A stretch of DNA of 58,274 bases, from assembly GCA_964464375.1 (NCBI GenBank), contig CAYXFU010000021.1, forward strand, positions 1 to 58,274, written 5' to 3'. Below the pieces are notes generated by a model, which was not told the DNA's origin, did not search any database, and saw only the letters and a list, made by a program, of their open reading frames with translations. Each line of letters begins with the position of its first letter. Position 1 is the first letter of the stretch. Both the position numbers and the translations under genes were made by a program. Of this stretch, positions 1 to 8,457 are shown one piece after another. The DNA is from CAIOZA01 sp964464375 (GTDB taxonomy: Bacteria; Bacteroidota; Ignavibacteria; Kapaibacteriales; UBA2268).

Positions 1-185
1 AAAGCTCCGTAGGAGCGACATAAAAAAATGAAAACTCGATGCAAATGATGCAAATTGTATTTCTCACTTCCTTGAGGAAGGGTCTGGGTAGGTGTTGTAT
101 TAATGTTTAGTAAAGTGGTCGTAGTAAATAGTATAAGTGAAAAAACACGATGCAAATAGTCTAAATTTCCTCCCCTCGGGGAACA
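1..185. repeat. dispersed repeat with TTGCATC-type words and hairpins
   Basis: No gene is visible here. The first 21 bases form a hairpin unit (GCTCCGTAGGAGC) that recurs inverted near 10250 and 10540. Next come GATGCAAATGATGCAAATT words and a CTTCCTTGAGGAAG palindrome. Read on the minus strand, the order (GACCCTTCCTC hairpin, AATACAACACC, GCATC words) resembles 5637-5895, so this looks like an inverted copy of the same dispersed element. Confidence 0.6.
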
Positions 186-186
186 G

Positions 187-234
187 AGAATCAATTTTTC
201 CGGTTTGGCTCCGGGTATCTTTTTTGTGCGGATT
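187..234 (+). pseudogene. headless T9SS sorting-domain fragment
   Basis: The plus strand reads RINFSGLAPGIFFVRI directly after a CTCCCCTCGGGGAA palindrome. This is the core of the type A T9SS C-terminal sorting domain seen complete at 25251-25502 (RIDVSGLAPGMYFVRIGD). No cargo domain precedes it and the final KFVKL tail is missing. It is best read as a decayed fragment left beside the 3' end of the site-2 protease gene. Confidence 0.6.
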
Positions 235-244
235 CTAATGAATA

Positions 245-1324
245 TTATTCAATTATATAAATCCCACTAATAGAGAAGCTGATGATGAAAATTACAAATG
301 TCAGCCAGCCGATGATTTTCCTTTTTGTGTCCAGTTCATCATCGAAGTAAAATTCCGGATGCGGCAGATGTATAAAAAATCGAGTAATTAAAGCCCAAAA
401 CAGCCAGCCACCCCAACCTTGAAGATACCATGGAGCCAAAGCTTTGATTTGCTTTAGAACAGGAAGCAGTAAATTTTGGAGCAGAATATAGATTCTATAA
501 GGATAATCTACTTTGGAAAGAAAATCTTCTGCAAAGCCCAGAAGAGCTCCAACTCCTATAAACAACATGATGTACCAGACTATCATAGCAACTTTTTTCT
601 GATTTACGCCGATCAAAGAATAGAGAATATGCCCACCATCCAGCTGACCTAACGGAAGCATGTTCATTGTCGTAACGAACAGTCCAAACCAGCCTACGCA
701 GAGAAATGGATAATGATATATCTCATTCATTGGCGGAAGCCATCCTGAAGGATTTGCAAGATAATTTCTGAAGAAGTTTAACAAGAGATTATCTCCAAAA
801 TAAAGTCCCGTAGTTGGAATTATGCCACCTTTATTCAAATATTCGGGATGAATTTTATATATAAAGTCAATAGTAGGAAGATTAGTATAACCAATTATCA
901 GAATAATAACACATACGATAAACCCTGCGATTGGTCCTGCGGCGCCAATATCGAACAAAGATTTGCGTGATGGGAATGGGGAAGTGGTTTTAATCATGGC
1001 TCCCATTGTACCGAAAAGCATAAAACCCGGTATAGGCATCGGTATAAAAAATGGCAGAGTTGCATTTACCTTGTGAATCCTCGATGCGATGTAATGCCCC
1101 ATCTCGTGTGCTGTAAGAAAAGTCATTATCAGAATTGCATAAGTGATACCGAAGTGCCAGTTAGATACTTCTGTAAAATCCTTTTGTGCCCATTGAGTAC
1201 CGGCTATCAGACAGCTTATGAAAGTTGCAACGAAAAGAATAATATTAATGTAGTATCTATCCTTTTTAGCTTTATTTTGCATTGAATATAGGAAATTGAT
1301 TTTTGGTTCTACTTCACTGCTCAT
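245..1324 (-). CDS. site-2 protease family (M50) intramembrane metalloprotease
   Basis: This is a 359-residue multi-pass membrane protein with the S2P zinc-protease signature. HEMGH (HExxH) lies at residues 73-77 in a hydrophobic segment, and NMLPLGQLDGGH near 221-232 supplies the second conserved motif (NxxPxxxLDG), whose Asp-229 is the expected third zinc ligand. Families of this kind cut transmembrane helices of regulators or clear signal-peptide remnants in the cytoplasmic membrane. The start codon overlaps the stop of the upstream gene by 4 nt (ATGA), so the two are probably translationally coupled. That upstream gene encodes a membrane protein with a possible DNA-binding tail, which would be a natural substrate (inference). 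The family assignment is secure; the substrate is unknown. Confidence 0.9.
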   Translation of the reverse strand: MSSEVEPKINFLYSMQNKAKKDRYYINIILFVATFISCLIAGTQWAQKDFTEVSNWHFGITYAILIMTFLTAHEMGHYIASRIHKVNATLPFFIPMPIPGFMLFGTMGAMIKTTSPFPSRKSLFDIGAAGPIAGFIVCVIILIIGYTNLPTIDFIYKIHPEYLNKGGIIPTTGLYFGDNLLLNFFRNYLANPSGWLPPMNEIYHYPFLCVGWFGLFVTTMNMLPLGQLDGGHILYSLIGVNQKKVAMIVWYIMLFIGVGALLGFAEDFLSKVDYPYRIYILLQNLLLPVLKQIKALAPWYLQGWGGWLFWALITRFFIHLPHPEFYFDDELDTKRKIIGWLTFVIFIISFSISGIYIIE

Positions 1325-1734
1325 CTAATTCTGCCTTTTGTGTAAATATTCTGGTATCTAATTATTCCATCAATATCGATGTCCAGCCTTCCATTGAAAT
1401 GGTGTAGAATGGAATCGATATATCTCTGTGCGTAGCGAAGTTTGATCTTATTCAAATCAGCGAAGTAGGCTAGTGATACTTCATACCTTCCTAGTAAAAG
1501 AAGTGCCATTAATGATTTTCTCAATTTTCTGTGCTTTATCCAATTTCTGAGCTTTAGAGCAGAAATGTACATATAAATCCCAGTTACCAGCATAAAAACC
1601 ACAGCAGTAAAGGAAAAAACTTTGAAGTAAAAGATTGAATCATTAGTTGCAACAATGCTTAGACTCGTCGATAAAAAGAACAAAGAATAAACTATCCAAA
1701 GAATTGAGGCAAACATTGAAAGTAACCAGGTCAA
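1321..1734 (-). CDS. two-TM membrane protein with winged-helix-like C-terminus
   Basis: This 137-residue protein has no family I can name. Two hydrophobic helices (about residues 3-28 and 35-60) are followed by a basic stretch (KLRNWIKHRKLRK). The last 60 residues look like a small winged helix: helix LMALLLL, helix EVSLAYFADLNKI, helix KLRYAQRYIDSILHHF, then a strand pair GRLDIDIDGIIRY. The annotated start is TTG; an in-frame ATG lies 6 codons downstream (1716). The TTGA/ATGA overlaps tie it to both neighbours in a three-gene unit with the site-2 protease. The fold call is by eye only. Confidence 0.6.
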   Translation of the reverse strand: MTWLLSMFASILWIVYSLFFLSTSLSIVATNDSIFYFKVFSFTAVVFMLVTGIYMYISALKLRNWIKHRKLRKSLMALLLLGRYEVSLAYFADLNKIKLRYAQRYIDSILHHFNGRLDIDIDGIIRYQNIYTKGRIR

Positions 1735-2153
1735 AATCCTATTCCCTTCAAAAAATGCTGAATTGGAACCCAGCTTCCATTGGTAGAATCTAGATATACT
1801 CCTAGAAGCAGGAGCATCAGTGATGTAAAATAATAAAGATAAAGTAATCTACCGAAAAATGGTTTGGAATAGGAAGATTTAAATTTTTTGTCATTGATAA
1901 TATTTTGATATTCCCGGTTCCTTACAAAAATGTGCAGATTGATTGCGGCAACAAGTATAAATACTATAAAACTGATTGGCTTACTGCTGTAATACCAGTG
2001 CTGGTTAACGCGGATAAGCATCAGCAGTGAAGATATATTGAAGCATTCTACCAATGTAATCAGGAATGTAACAAAGTAAACCCTGCCAATTTTGTCCTTT
2101 TCAAATTGGTAGTAATTATATAAGCAATAAAATATGTATTTATAAAAATTCAA
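1731..2153 (-). CDS. hypothetical membrane protein
   Basis: This 140-residue protein is rich in Tyr and Phe and has three or four likely membrane helices (about residues 24-46, 58-75 and 104-121). I recognise no motif. It opens the three-gene unit that ends with the site-2 protease and overlaps the next gene by 4 nt, so it probably works with, or is regulated together with, that protease. Expression as a real protein is supported by the overlap and by the clean, hydrophobic pattern, not by homology. Confidence 0.55.
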   Translation of the reverse strand: MNFYKYIFYCLYNYYQFEKDKIGRVYFVTFLITLVECFNISSLLMLIRVNQHWYYSSKPISFIVFILVAAINLHIFVRNREYQNIINDKKFKSSYSKPFFGRLLYLYYFTSLMLLLLGVYLDSTNGSWVPIQHFLKGIGF

Positions 2154-2256
2154 ATCGTATTTATTCGTTTGTTTTATTGATCTTGCATTTTGACGAACCG
2201 AATTGGAAATTACTATCTATGAGAAAGGAATATCACTCTTATCTTAATTTTTTGAT

Positions 2257-2778
2257 TTATTTTGTTACTCCACCCGTTATTTTGCCAAACTCATTATCGT
2301 AAGCCTCCCAGAGCTCAATTTTATTGCCCTCAATGTCAAGGATGTGAACAAACTTACCATAATCATAAGTCTCTATCTTATCAATAATTATTACACCTTC
2401 TTCTTTCAGCAGTTCAACAAGAGCCTCCAAATTTTCAACACGATAGTTTATCATAAAGTCTTTTGAGGAAGGATCAAAATACTTCGTCTTTTCATTGAAT
2501 GGGCTCCATTGTGTAAATCCCCTTTTTGTGCTGTCCTCAGCTTGTCGCCACTCAAATACTGTTCCATATTTGTCAGTGTTCAACCCTAAATGCGTTCTAT
2601 ACCAATCCTTCAATTTGTCCGGATCTTTACACTTGAAAAAGATACCGCCTATACCAGTTACTTTTTTCATTTTTGGTAGCTCATTAGGTTTTGCTGATAT
2701 GATTGAATTAAATGCGTAACCAAAAGCGAATGAAATAACCAGAGACGGAATTAGTAAAATTGATTTTTTCATATTCAA
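2257..2778 (-). CDS. exported VOC-family (glyoxalase-like) protein
   Basis: The 173-residue protein begins with a signal peptide or membrane anchor (MKKSILLIPSLVISFAFGYAF) and continues as a single vicinal-oxygen-chelate domain of about 125 residues. The usual landmarks are present: GGIFFKCKDPDKLKDWYRTHLGL at the start of the first beta-alpha-beta unit and GKFVHILDIEGNKIELWE at the end of the second. Typical members are cytoplasmic and bind a divalent metal; an exported version is less common. Substrate cannot be inferred. It is monocistronic, with about 50 bp to the next gene on the same strand. Confidence 0.8.
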   Translation of the reverse strand: MNMKKSILLIPSLVISFAFGYAFNSIISAKPNELPKMKKVTGIGGIFFKCKDPDKLKDWYRTHLGLNTDKYGTVFEWRQAEDSTKRGFTQWSPFNEKTKYFDPSSKDFMINYRVENLEALVELLKEEGVIIIDKIETYDYGKFVHILDIEGNKIELWEAYDNEFGKITGGVTK

Positions 2779-2825
2779 TCCGTAATGAATGATTCTAAAT
2801 AGTATTTATAAACATTATTTTACAA

Positions 2826-3248
2826 TTAGTTAGCAAGCTTAATATCAATCAGTTTCATAATATCAGGCAATAACATCTCATCAGTTACTATGATTCTAAT
2901 ACCGCGACCTTCCGCATATTTAGTAGCTTGCATTAATTCACTTTTCATTTCAGAATTAACATCGCTATCCATAATAATATCATAAGCTTTTTGCCCGAAA
3001 ACAAATGCTACTTTAAAATTCATGTCCCTCGGCAGAAAGTAAATAATAGCACGCTTTTTATCTTTAATTCTGAAACTCCATCCATACTTTCTTCCAGGAT
3101 AATTCCATTCGGAAATACCACTGGGATATCTTTCCAATACAAAATTCCGTATTTGAATCCACAAATGAAAAGTTGATCCAAGTTTGTCAGCTAAATCTTT
3201 ATCAGTAGGCTTTTCAGCTTTATCCACAAAAATGCTTATATCTTCCAT
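2826..3248 (-). CDS. DUF3788 family protein
   Basis: This 140-residue soluble protein matches the DUF3788 pattern as I know it: a helical N-terminus with a KPTD segment, then a central block (ISEWNYPGRKYGWSFRIKDKKRAIIYFLPRDMNFKVAFVFGQKA) and a C-terminal segment with YAEGRGIRIIV. The family has a YdhG-like fold and no known biochemical role. It is likely cytoplasmic. The gene stands 32 bp downstream of the DUF454 gene and may share its transcript. Confidence 0.75.
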   Translation of the reverse strand: MEDISIFVDKAEKPTDKDLADKLGSTFHLWIQIRNFVLERYPSGISEWNYPGRKYGWSFRIKDKKRAIIYFLPRDMNFKVAFVFGQKAYDIIMDSDVNSEMKSELMQATKYAEGRGIRIIVTDEMLLPDIMKLIDIKLAN

Positions 3249-3280
3249 TTTCGACCCTTATTCAACATTCAAAAATTGCA

Positions 3281-3757
3281 TTAGCTTTGCTTGTCTTTAG
3301 AATTTAATGTTTTGATTCTACTTATGTGAATAGTCACAATCAGTGCTATTAAAATTAGTAGTACACATAAATATGCATACTGTGATAAAGAAAATAAAGA
3401 AAATATAATGGTTACCCATAATAAAACAATTGACACTATTTTCACTCTTAATGGAATGCCCTTTCCTGCTCTATAGATTCTAATATAATTACCAAACAAT
3501 TTGCTGTTCATTAGCCAATTATAGAATCTTGGTGAGCTTTTGGCATAACATGTTGTTGCAAGCAAGAGGAAAGGTGTTGTAGGCAAAAGAGGCAGAACAA
3601 TACCAAGTACTCCGAGTCCAACACAAACGGTTCCAGCGATAACTAGAATTACCTTCATAAACTTATTTGTTTCTAATATTGTCTCATCGGAGTTAACGCC
3701 ACTTTTCCCTTTCATATTTATTGTCAAATAAATCCCTTTTCCGTTACAAGACTGCAT
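3281..3757 (-). CDS. YbaN-like DUF454 inner-membrane protein
   Basis: The DUF454 signature is clear: FMKVILVIAGTVCVGLGVLGIVLPLLPTTPFLLLA, then CYAKSSPRFYNWLMNSKLFGNYI, then a second hydrophobic region with two helices. Family members are about 120-residue inner-membrane proteins of unknown function. This reading has a 32-residue N-terminal extension (158 aa in all). An internal ATG at codon 15 (MKGKSG) or codon 33 (MKVIL) may be the true start. Confidence 0.8.
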   Translation of the reverse strand: MQSCNGKGIYLTINMKGKSGVNSDETILETNKFMKVILVIAGTVCVGLGVLGIVLPLLPTTPFLLLATTCYAKSSPRFYNWLMNSKLFGNYIRIYRAGKGIPLRVKIVSIVLLWVTIIFSLFSLSQYAYLCVLLILIALIVTIHISRIKTLNSKDKQS

Positions 3758-4006
3758 CTTGATTGAATATCAAATTAAGCTATTAACGTTCTATCCGAAT
3801 TTCAATTCTAAAGTGAGAATCAAAAATGATTATTCATTTTGATTCTGTACTGATTTGCTTTATATAATTAAACCCGAATAATGCAATAGCTTCCTAATTG
3901 GATGATTTTCAATCAATCGATTCTAAATCATTAGTGGCAGATGTAATTATTTCTAAAATCGCAAATCTCAATAATTATTAATTTTTAATTATTAATTATC
4001 AATTAA

Positions 4007-4636
4007 TTAAAAGCCCCAGCCCAGCTGAACCTGAAATCCTACATTACGTCTTTCGGTATTTGTGCTTCGAAATTCTTTGTAATTATACGCTACCATCAGT
4101 CCATAAGTATATCGAAAATCGACATTTAATCCAAAATCGAAATCATAGCCTAATCCAGCTATCAAATCCCAATTTGATGAGTTGTACTGAGTTCCAATGT
4201 CAAGACCATTCTGATTTACTCCAAGTAAATATCCATACTGAACACCTAATCCTGCATTTGCACCGATTTTGTTTGTCAAGGGGTAGAATTTCAAAAGTCC
4301 ACCTAAATTTAGATAATTTATTGAAATTGATGCCTGATTGTCAGAAAAGGAGCTACCAAAGCTAGAATAAACAATCTCAATCTGATAGGAAAGTAGTGGC
4401 ATAATATCAGATCGATTGAAAACACCAAGTAAAAATCCTGTTCGGTTGGTGTAGAGATTGGGTAAACTTTTGACTGTATCTGAAAATGATGTGAAATTCA
4501 AACCTGCCTTGACTCCCCATTGGCTTGATTTTCTTACCGGCAATATTTCATCGCCCTCGTCCGAATCATCCTGTGCCAGTGCCATAAAGCAGGATGTTAG
4601 CATAATTAATGCTATTAAATAGAGATATTTTTTCAT
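4007..4636 (-). CDS. outer-membrane beta-barrel (porin-family) protein
   Basis: The open frame extends upstream to 4744, but I place the start at the ATG ending at 4636. A typical signal peptide (MKKYLYLIALIMLTSCFMALAQ) begins there, preceded by AGAAGGG about 8 nt upstream. The mature protein opens with an acidic linker, then alternating strands (QWGVKAGLNFTSF, FLLGVFNR, LSYQIEIVYSSFGS, LNLGGLLKFYP, GANAGLGVQYGYLLG, GLNVDFRYTYGL) and ends in GFQVQLGWGF with a C-terminal Phe. This is the PorT-like / OMP_b-brl_2 pattern of small barrels in Bacteroidota-type bacteria. Role unknown. Confidence 0.8.
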   Translation of the reverse strand: MKKYLYLIALIMLTSCFMALAQDDSDEGDEILPVRKSSQWGVKAGLNFTSFSDTVKSLPNLYTNRTGFLLGVFNRSDIMPLLSYQIEIVYSSFGSSFSDNQASISINYLNLGGLLKFYPLTNKIGANAGLGVQYGYLLGVNQNGLDIGTQYNSSNWDLIAGLGYDFDFGLNVDFRYTYGLMVAYNYKEFRSTNTERRNVGFQVQLGWGF

Positions 4637-4785
4637 TGTTTTCGCCCTTCTGTAAGTAAATTTCTCATAAAAATAATAATTTTTTAGCAATTTATACGAT
4701 TTTGTTCTGATTTTTATTTGATGAATATATAGATATTTAAACATTATTTCTTAAATTTCCTTTTTGAACTTAACGAAAAAGCTCA

Positions 4786-5568
4786 ATGGAATATGCCAAG
4801 CCAATATCGATCAGCATCAGGAAATTAGTTGCATCTCTGCAAAGACGCAGGGATCGTGAGGAGAACGGCTTGTTCGTTGCAGAAGGGGAGAAGTTATGTT
4901 CCGAACTTCTCAGGAGTCGTTATTCACCGGAGTTTATCGTTTTAAGATCTGAAGCCGGTGAAACTGCACTAAAGATTGCTGAAAGATATGACGAGCGTGG
5001 AAAGGATGTTTATATAGCAAGCAACAAGCACTTCGACCAGCTCTGCGACACAAAATCACCTCAGGATATTCTTGCTGTTATCAGAATAAGGGAATTGCCC
5101 CGTTTGATTGAAAGCTCGTTCATAGCTTTTGATGGGATTGCTGATCCGGGTAATCTCGGAACGATAATCCGCACTGCTGACTGGTTCGGCATCACGAGGA
5201 TAATTCTTAATTCTGCATCTGTTGACCAATTCAATCCAAAGACAGTAAGAGCAACAATGGGATCAATCTTTAGATGTACAACCCTTATGGTTCCTGACTT
5301 AGCGGATTATCTTGAAAGACATTGTTCTGATTTTGAGCTGTACGGTGCGGCTCTGGATGCAGATATGGATATAAATGACTGCAAACCAAAGGGTAAGTAC
5401 GGAATTGTATTTGGAAACGAAGCAAATGGAATATCACCTGAAGTAATGAAAGTGCTGGCACATAAGTTCATCATTCCCGGCGGTGGAGGTGCAGAATCCC
5501 TCAATGTAGCTGTGTCGGTGGGCATCAGCTGTTATCATTTCAGCAAAATGAGAATTGATAATTTATAA
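4786..5568 (+). CDS. SpoU/TrmH-family RNA 2'-O-methyltransferase
   Basis: This 260-residue protein has the N-terminal substrate-binding region found in the TsnR/RlmB-like subgroup (residues 10-95: EENGLFVAEGEKLCSELLRS). The SPOUT catalytic domain follows: motif 1 FDGIADPGNLGTIIRTADWFG (about 115-135, with Asn-123 and Arg-129), motif 2 GIVFGNEANGIS (about 206-217), and motif 3 with the trefoil-knot loop IPGGGGAESLNVAVSVGI (about 229-246). Such enzymes methylate the ribose of an rRNA or tRNA nucleotide using SAM. Which nucleotide cannot be decided from sequence alone. It is transcribed alone, divergently from the outer-membrane protein gene. Confidence 0.9.
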   Translation: MEYAKPISISIRKLVASLQRRRDREENGLFVAEGEKLCSELLRSRYSPEFIVLRSEAGETALKIAERYDERGKDVYIASNKHFDQLCDTKSPQDILAVIRIRELPRLIESSFIAFDGIADPGNLGTIIRTADWFGITRIILNSASVDQFNPKTVRATMGSIFRCTTLMVPDLADYLERHCSDFELYGAALDADMDINDCKPKGKYGIVFGNEANGISPEVMKVLAHKFIIPGGGGAESLNVAVSVGISCYHFSKMRIDNL

Positions 5569-5896
5569 TTTTTCAGGTCTCTCCGATGGAGCTATGATTA
5601 GTTTTTGTTCTCGCTATCTACAAACTGGTCGCTAGTACTAAGCTGAATACAATTTGCATCAATTTGCATCGTGTTTTTTGATTTTTGCACTATTTCAATG
5701 AACGACAAGGGATATAAAACTCTGTAACCACCTTATATTGCTATCATCTTACTTTTGGGTTTGCACTTTTGCATCAATTTGCATCGTTTTTTTTCATTTT
5801 TGGATTTTTTTCTATTCACGAATCACTCTCTCACTAAAAACTAATACAACACCAACCCCGACCCTTCCTCGAGGAAGGGAGGTCTAAAGATAATCT
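5569..5896. repeat. dispersed repeat: hairpin plus TTGCATC words
   Basis: There is no gene in this stretch. It holds a CTCCGATGGAG hairpin near 5580, two GCATCAATTTGCATCG blocks (about 5655 and 5770) about 115 bp apart, the string CATCTTACTTTTGGGTT, and a GACCCTTCCTCGAGGAAGGG palindrome near 5860 followed by TCTAAAG. A near copy of the central part lies at 46565-46710, and shorter relatives lie at 1-185 and 53860-53970. Confidence 0.75.
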
Positions 5897-8329
5897 CTAT
5901 TGCTTCAAAAATCCATACTCATAAACTTTGGGTTCTATCTTTTTTGCTAATATTTTCAGTTTGTCACGCAAATCGCCGATTAATGACATATATTGTGCAT
6001 CATCGCTTTTGTTGTTCATTTTGCCTGCTGGGTTCCTGCCCTGGAAATGTTCGCGGATGTCGTACAGCGAAGCGTTAACATTACAGTTGGGCTGTGCGTG
6101 GTAATATTTCCATAATTCCCTGCCGGCATTGAATACTGTTTTAGCTTCAGAAGAAAATTCCAAAGGCGTGGTTCTCTCTTCGGTATAGTCGCGTTTATCA
6201 CCATAGAAAATTCTTGGCTCGGATAAGCTTGTTTTCTTGTGTGTGCCTTCGATGAATTTTACCATAAAGTCGCTTTCAAACTTCTCTCTGGCTCCGACTT
6301 CATATTCAGTAAAAGGTATCCAGTGGTTTGAGCTTACATTTGAGCAAATACTATTTTTACTATGGAATAGGGAAAAAGTCAAACAATTATTTTGAAATTC
6401 AATATCGCTTTTCCATCTATCATTTGGATATAAAAATTGGTCATTATGATTTATCCATGTATGTTCAAACAAATGTCTAACCGTAAAATAAATAGAACAT
6501 TCTAACAAGTTATTACTGTTTATCCACAAACCACGAGGATTTGGTAAATAGTCTTTACCATTTGTAATATAAACTATATTATTATGCTGAAAATCATTTC
6601 CATTTATTCCATCCATATAACCTATATGAAGTTTGGCTTCAACTTTATATTCGCTAATCCATCGATTTATGAATTGTTCTTTTATTAATGAACAAAATAA
6701 TTTATTTCCTATTAGAATACCTGTTGAGTCAAAAATATCAATAATAATCGAATTAAATTTTTCCCTATTTTCTGTATTCCAAATTTTGAAACCAGTAGGA
6801 AACGAACCAAAAACATTATCAAACGTATTCGCTGGAACAATAAAACCTTTTTCAAATTTAGCTTTAAAAAAGTTACGATATTTATCAAAAGCAGATCCAT
6901 TTAATGCTTTTAAAGTAGAGAACTCTCCAATTTTACAATTAGGAATTTCACAATAAATACGAGTAAGAAATAGAGCAAATAATTCACGCCCTGCAGTACC
7001 TATAATGTTGCTATATTTAATATGTGTATTTGTTAAATTGACTCCAACTTTTCCCTTTATGGCTTTACTTGAAACTTCTGCATACGGAGGATTAATATAA
7101 ATTACCAACTTCTTTCGTTTCTTCGGATTGTTTATTATTTCCTGAAGCGGTTTTGGGAGTTTGGTGAATTCATCATTCAGAAAATCAAACTGAAAAACAT
7201 GATCTTCGAGTAAGTTAGCACCATTTTTAATACGGTCTTTCATTACTTCCACATCCTGTTCATCGAGTGTGGAAGCCCAGATATTATATTTATTTGTCAG
7301 ACCAGTCAATAAATTGCCTGTACCGGCGGCACAGTCCCAGACATAATATTCATCCTGCCAGTCTTCACCCAACACATCTGTCAGATACTTTTGTGATAAC
7401 TCTACCCATATCTGAGGAGTGAAGAAACTGCCTTTTCTTTCCCGAACGTCCTGTGGAACGAGAAGGTCACGCCGCTCAATAATATAGTCCCAGTATTCTT
7501 CTTTCGGAGGTCTTTCGTATTTGTTCCAGAACTGAGTGTGTGCAACTTGTTTATCGTTGAATTCAACGGAACTTGAGGTAAATGCTCCAAATTGATCTAC
7601 AAAGCGATGGAATTCATATCTGGTTGCTTTCAAAACAACATATAGGTTATCTTTCAGTGATGTGTTTTCATCTGAAATCAAATCTGCAAGATAAAAATCG
7701 CCGTCAATTAATCCATTTTTTTTGGCAATCTCCCAGTTGACAGCAATTGTCTTCTTAACGCTGTTCAGCCATTTATTGTAAACTACTATAAAATTGTTCT
7801 TATCGATTCTTGTTTTGGTGAGACCGAATTTCCCGACTACGAAGTTGTTTTTTATAAACCTTGTAATATCTTTTTCATCGCTTTCAAAATGAAAAAGCAG
7901 GGCTTTATTGTCAATAATTGATTTGACTTTATCATGTACAAATTTAAATTCTTTAGTTTCATAATTCGATGAAGTAACATTCCAGTTAAAATCATTGAGA
8001 TAAAAAATATCATGAATCTCACTATATGGTATAAATGCGATTTTCTCGCCATCAAAAGCACCCAACATAGCAGGGGGAAGAAATTTATCGAAAGTCCTGG
8101 CTTTACCAATTGTGAGAATTAGCTGAACAATAGATTTATAAATATCTGATGAGCCAGTTTTGGCTTCAGCCCAAAGAAGTGACTCCTGATCAAAAAGTGC
8201 TTTCTGACTTTGGTGCATACAAACACAAAAGTCAACGTTGCCAATAATTTTCGTGCAATCGTACAAATAAAAATACTCTTTAGCAATAGTATTTTTGAGT
8301 TCTTCTTCTCTCATGTTCGAATACTTCAT
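5897..8329 (-). CDS. type IIG-like restriction-modification protein (PD-ExK nuclease + N6-adenine methyltransferase)
   Basis: This 810-residue single-chain protein probably carries both cleavage and methylation. Residues 33-57 hold a plausible PD-(D/E)xK nuclease site (Asp-33, then Glu-55-Ala-Lys-57 in LLWAEAKTG), followed by a helical linker. The gamma-class amino-methyltransferase motifs follow: RKGSFFTP (about 299-306, motif X), DCAAGTGNL (about 332-340, SAM-binding motif I) and INPPYAE (about 412-418, catalytic motif IV). The last 350 residues would be target recognition. The length and order fit Eco57I-like type IIG enzymes, which need no separate subunit, and no specificity gene is adjacent. 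It lies on the same strand as the terminase gene, with a 128-bp spacer. Recognition sequence unknown; the nuclease motif is assigned by eye. Confidence 0.8.
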   Translation of the reverse strand: MKYSNMREEELKNTIAKEYFYLYDCTKIIGNVDFCVCMHQSQKALFDQESLLWAEAKTGSSDIYKSIVQLILTIGKARTFDKFLPPAMLGAFDGEKIAFIPYSEIHDIFYLNDFNWNVTSSNYETKEFKFVHDKVKSIIDNKALLFHFESDEKDITRFIKNNFVVGKFGLTKTRIDKNNFIVVYNKWLNSVKKTIAVNWEIAKKNGLIDGDFYLADLISDENTSLKDNLYVVLKATRYEFHRFVDQFGAFTSSSVEFNDKQVAHTQFWNKYERPPKEEYWDYIIERRDLLVPQDVRERKGSFFTPQIWVELSQKYLTDVLGEDWQDEYYVWDCAAGTGNLLTGLTNKYNIWASTLDEQDVEVMKDRIKNGANLLEDHVFQFDFLNDEFTKLPKPLQEIINNPKKRKKLVIYINPPYAEVSSKAIKGKVGVNLTNTHIKYSNIIGTAGRELFALFLTRIYCEIPNCKIGEFSTLKALNGSAFDKYRNFFKAKFEKGFIVPANTFDNVFGSFPTGFKIWNTENREKFNSIIIDIFDSTGILIGNKLFCSLIKEQFINRWISEYKVEAKLHIGYMDGINGNDFQHNNIVYITNGKDYLPNPRGLWINSNNLLECSIYFTVRHLFEHTWINHNDQFLYPNDRWKSDIEFQNNCLTFSLFHSKNSICSNVSSNHWIPFTEYEVGAREKFESDFMVKFIEGTHKKTSLSEPRIFYGDKRDYTEERTTPLEFSSEAKTVFNAGRELWKYYHAQPNCNVNASLYDIREHFQGRNPAGKMNNKSDDAQYMSLIGDLRDKLKILAKKIEPKVYEYGFLKQ

Positions 8330-8457
8330 AAGCCTATAATTATCATTTACATTACTAATAATTGGAAAGAATTGATAATGTCATATCACAATACAAATAT
8401 ATGCAAGAAAATTCAATTTACAATCAATAAATCGATCCCATTTCAAGAAATTTTTCA

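Noticed and set aside
7402..7590. Short frames inside the restriction-methylase gene
   Set aside because: They are shadows of the long coding frame without own signals.
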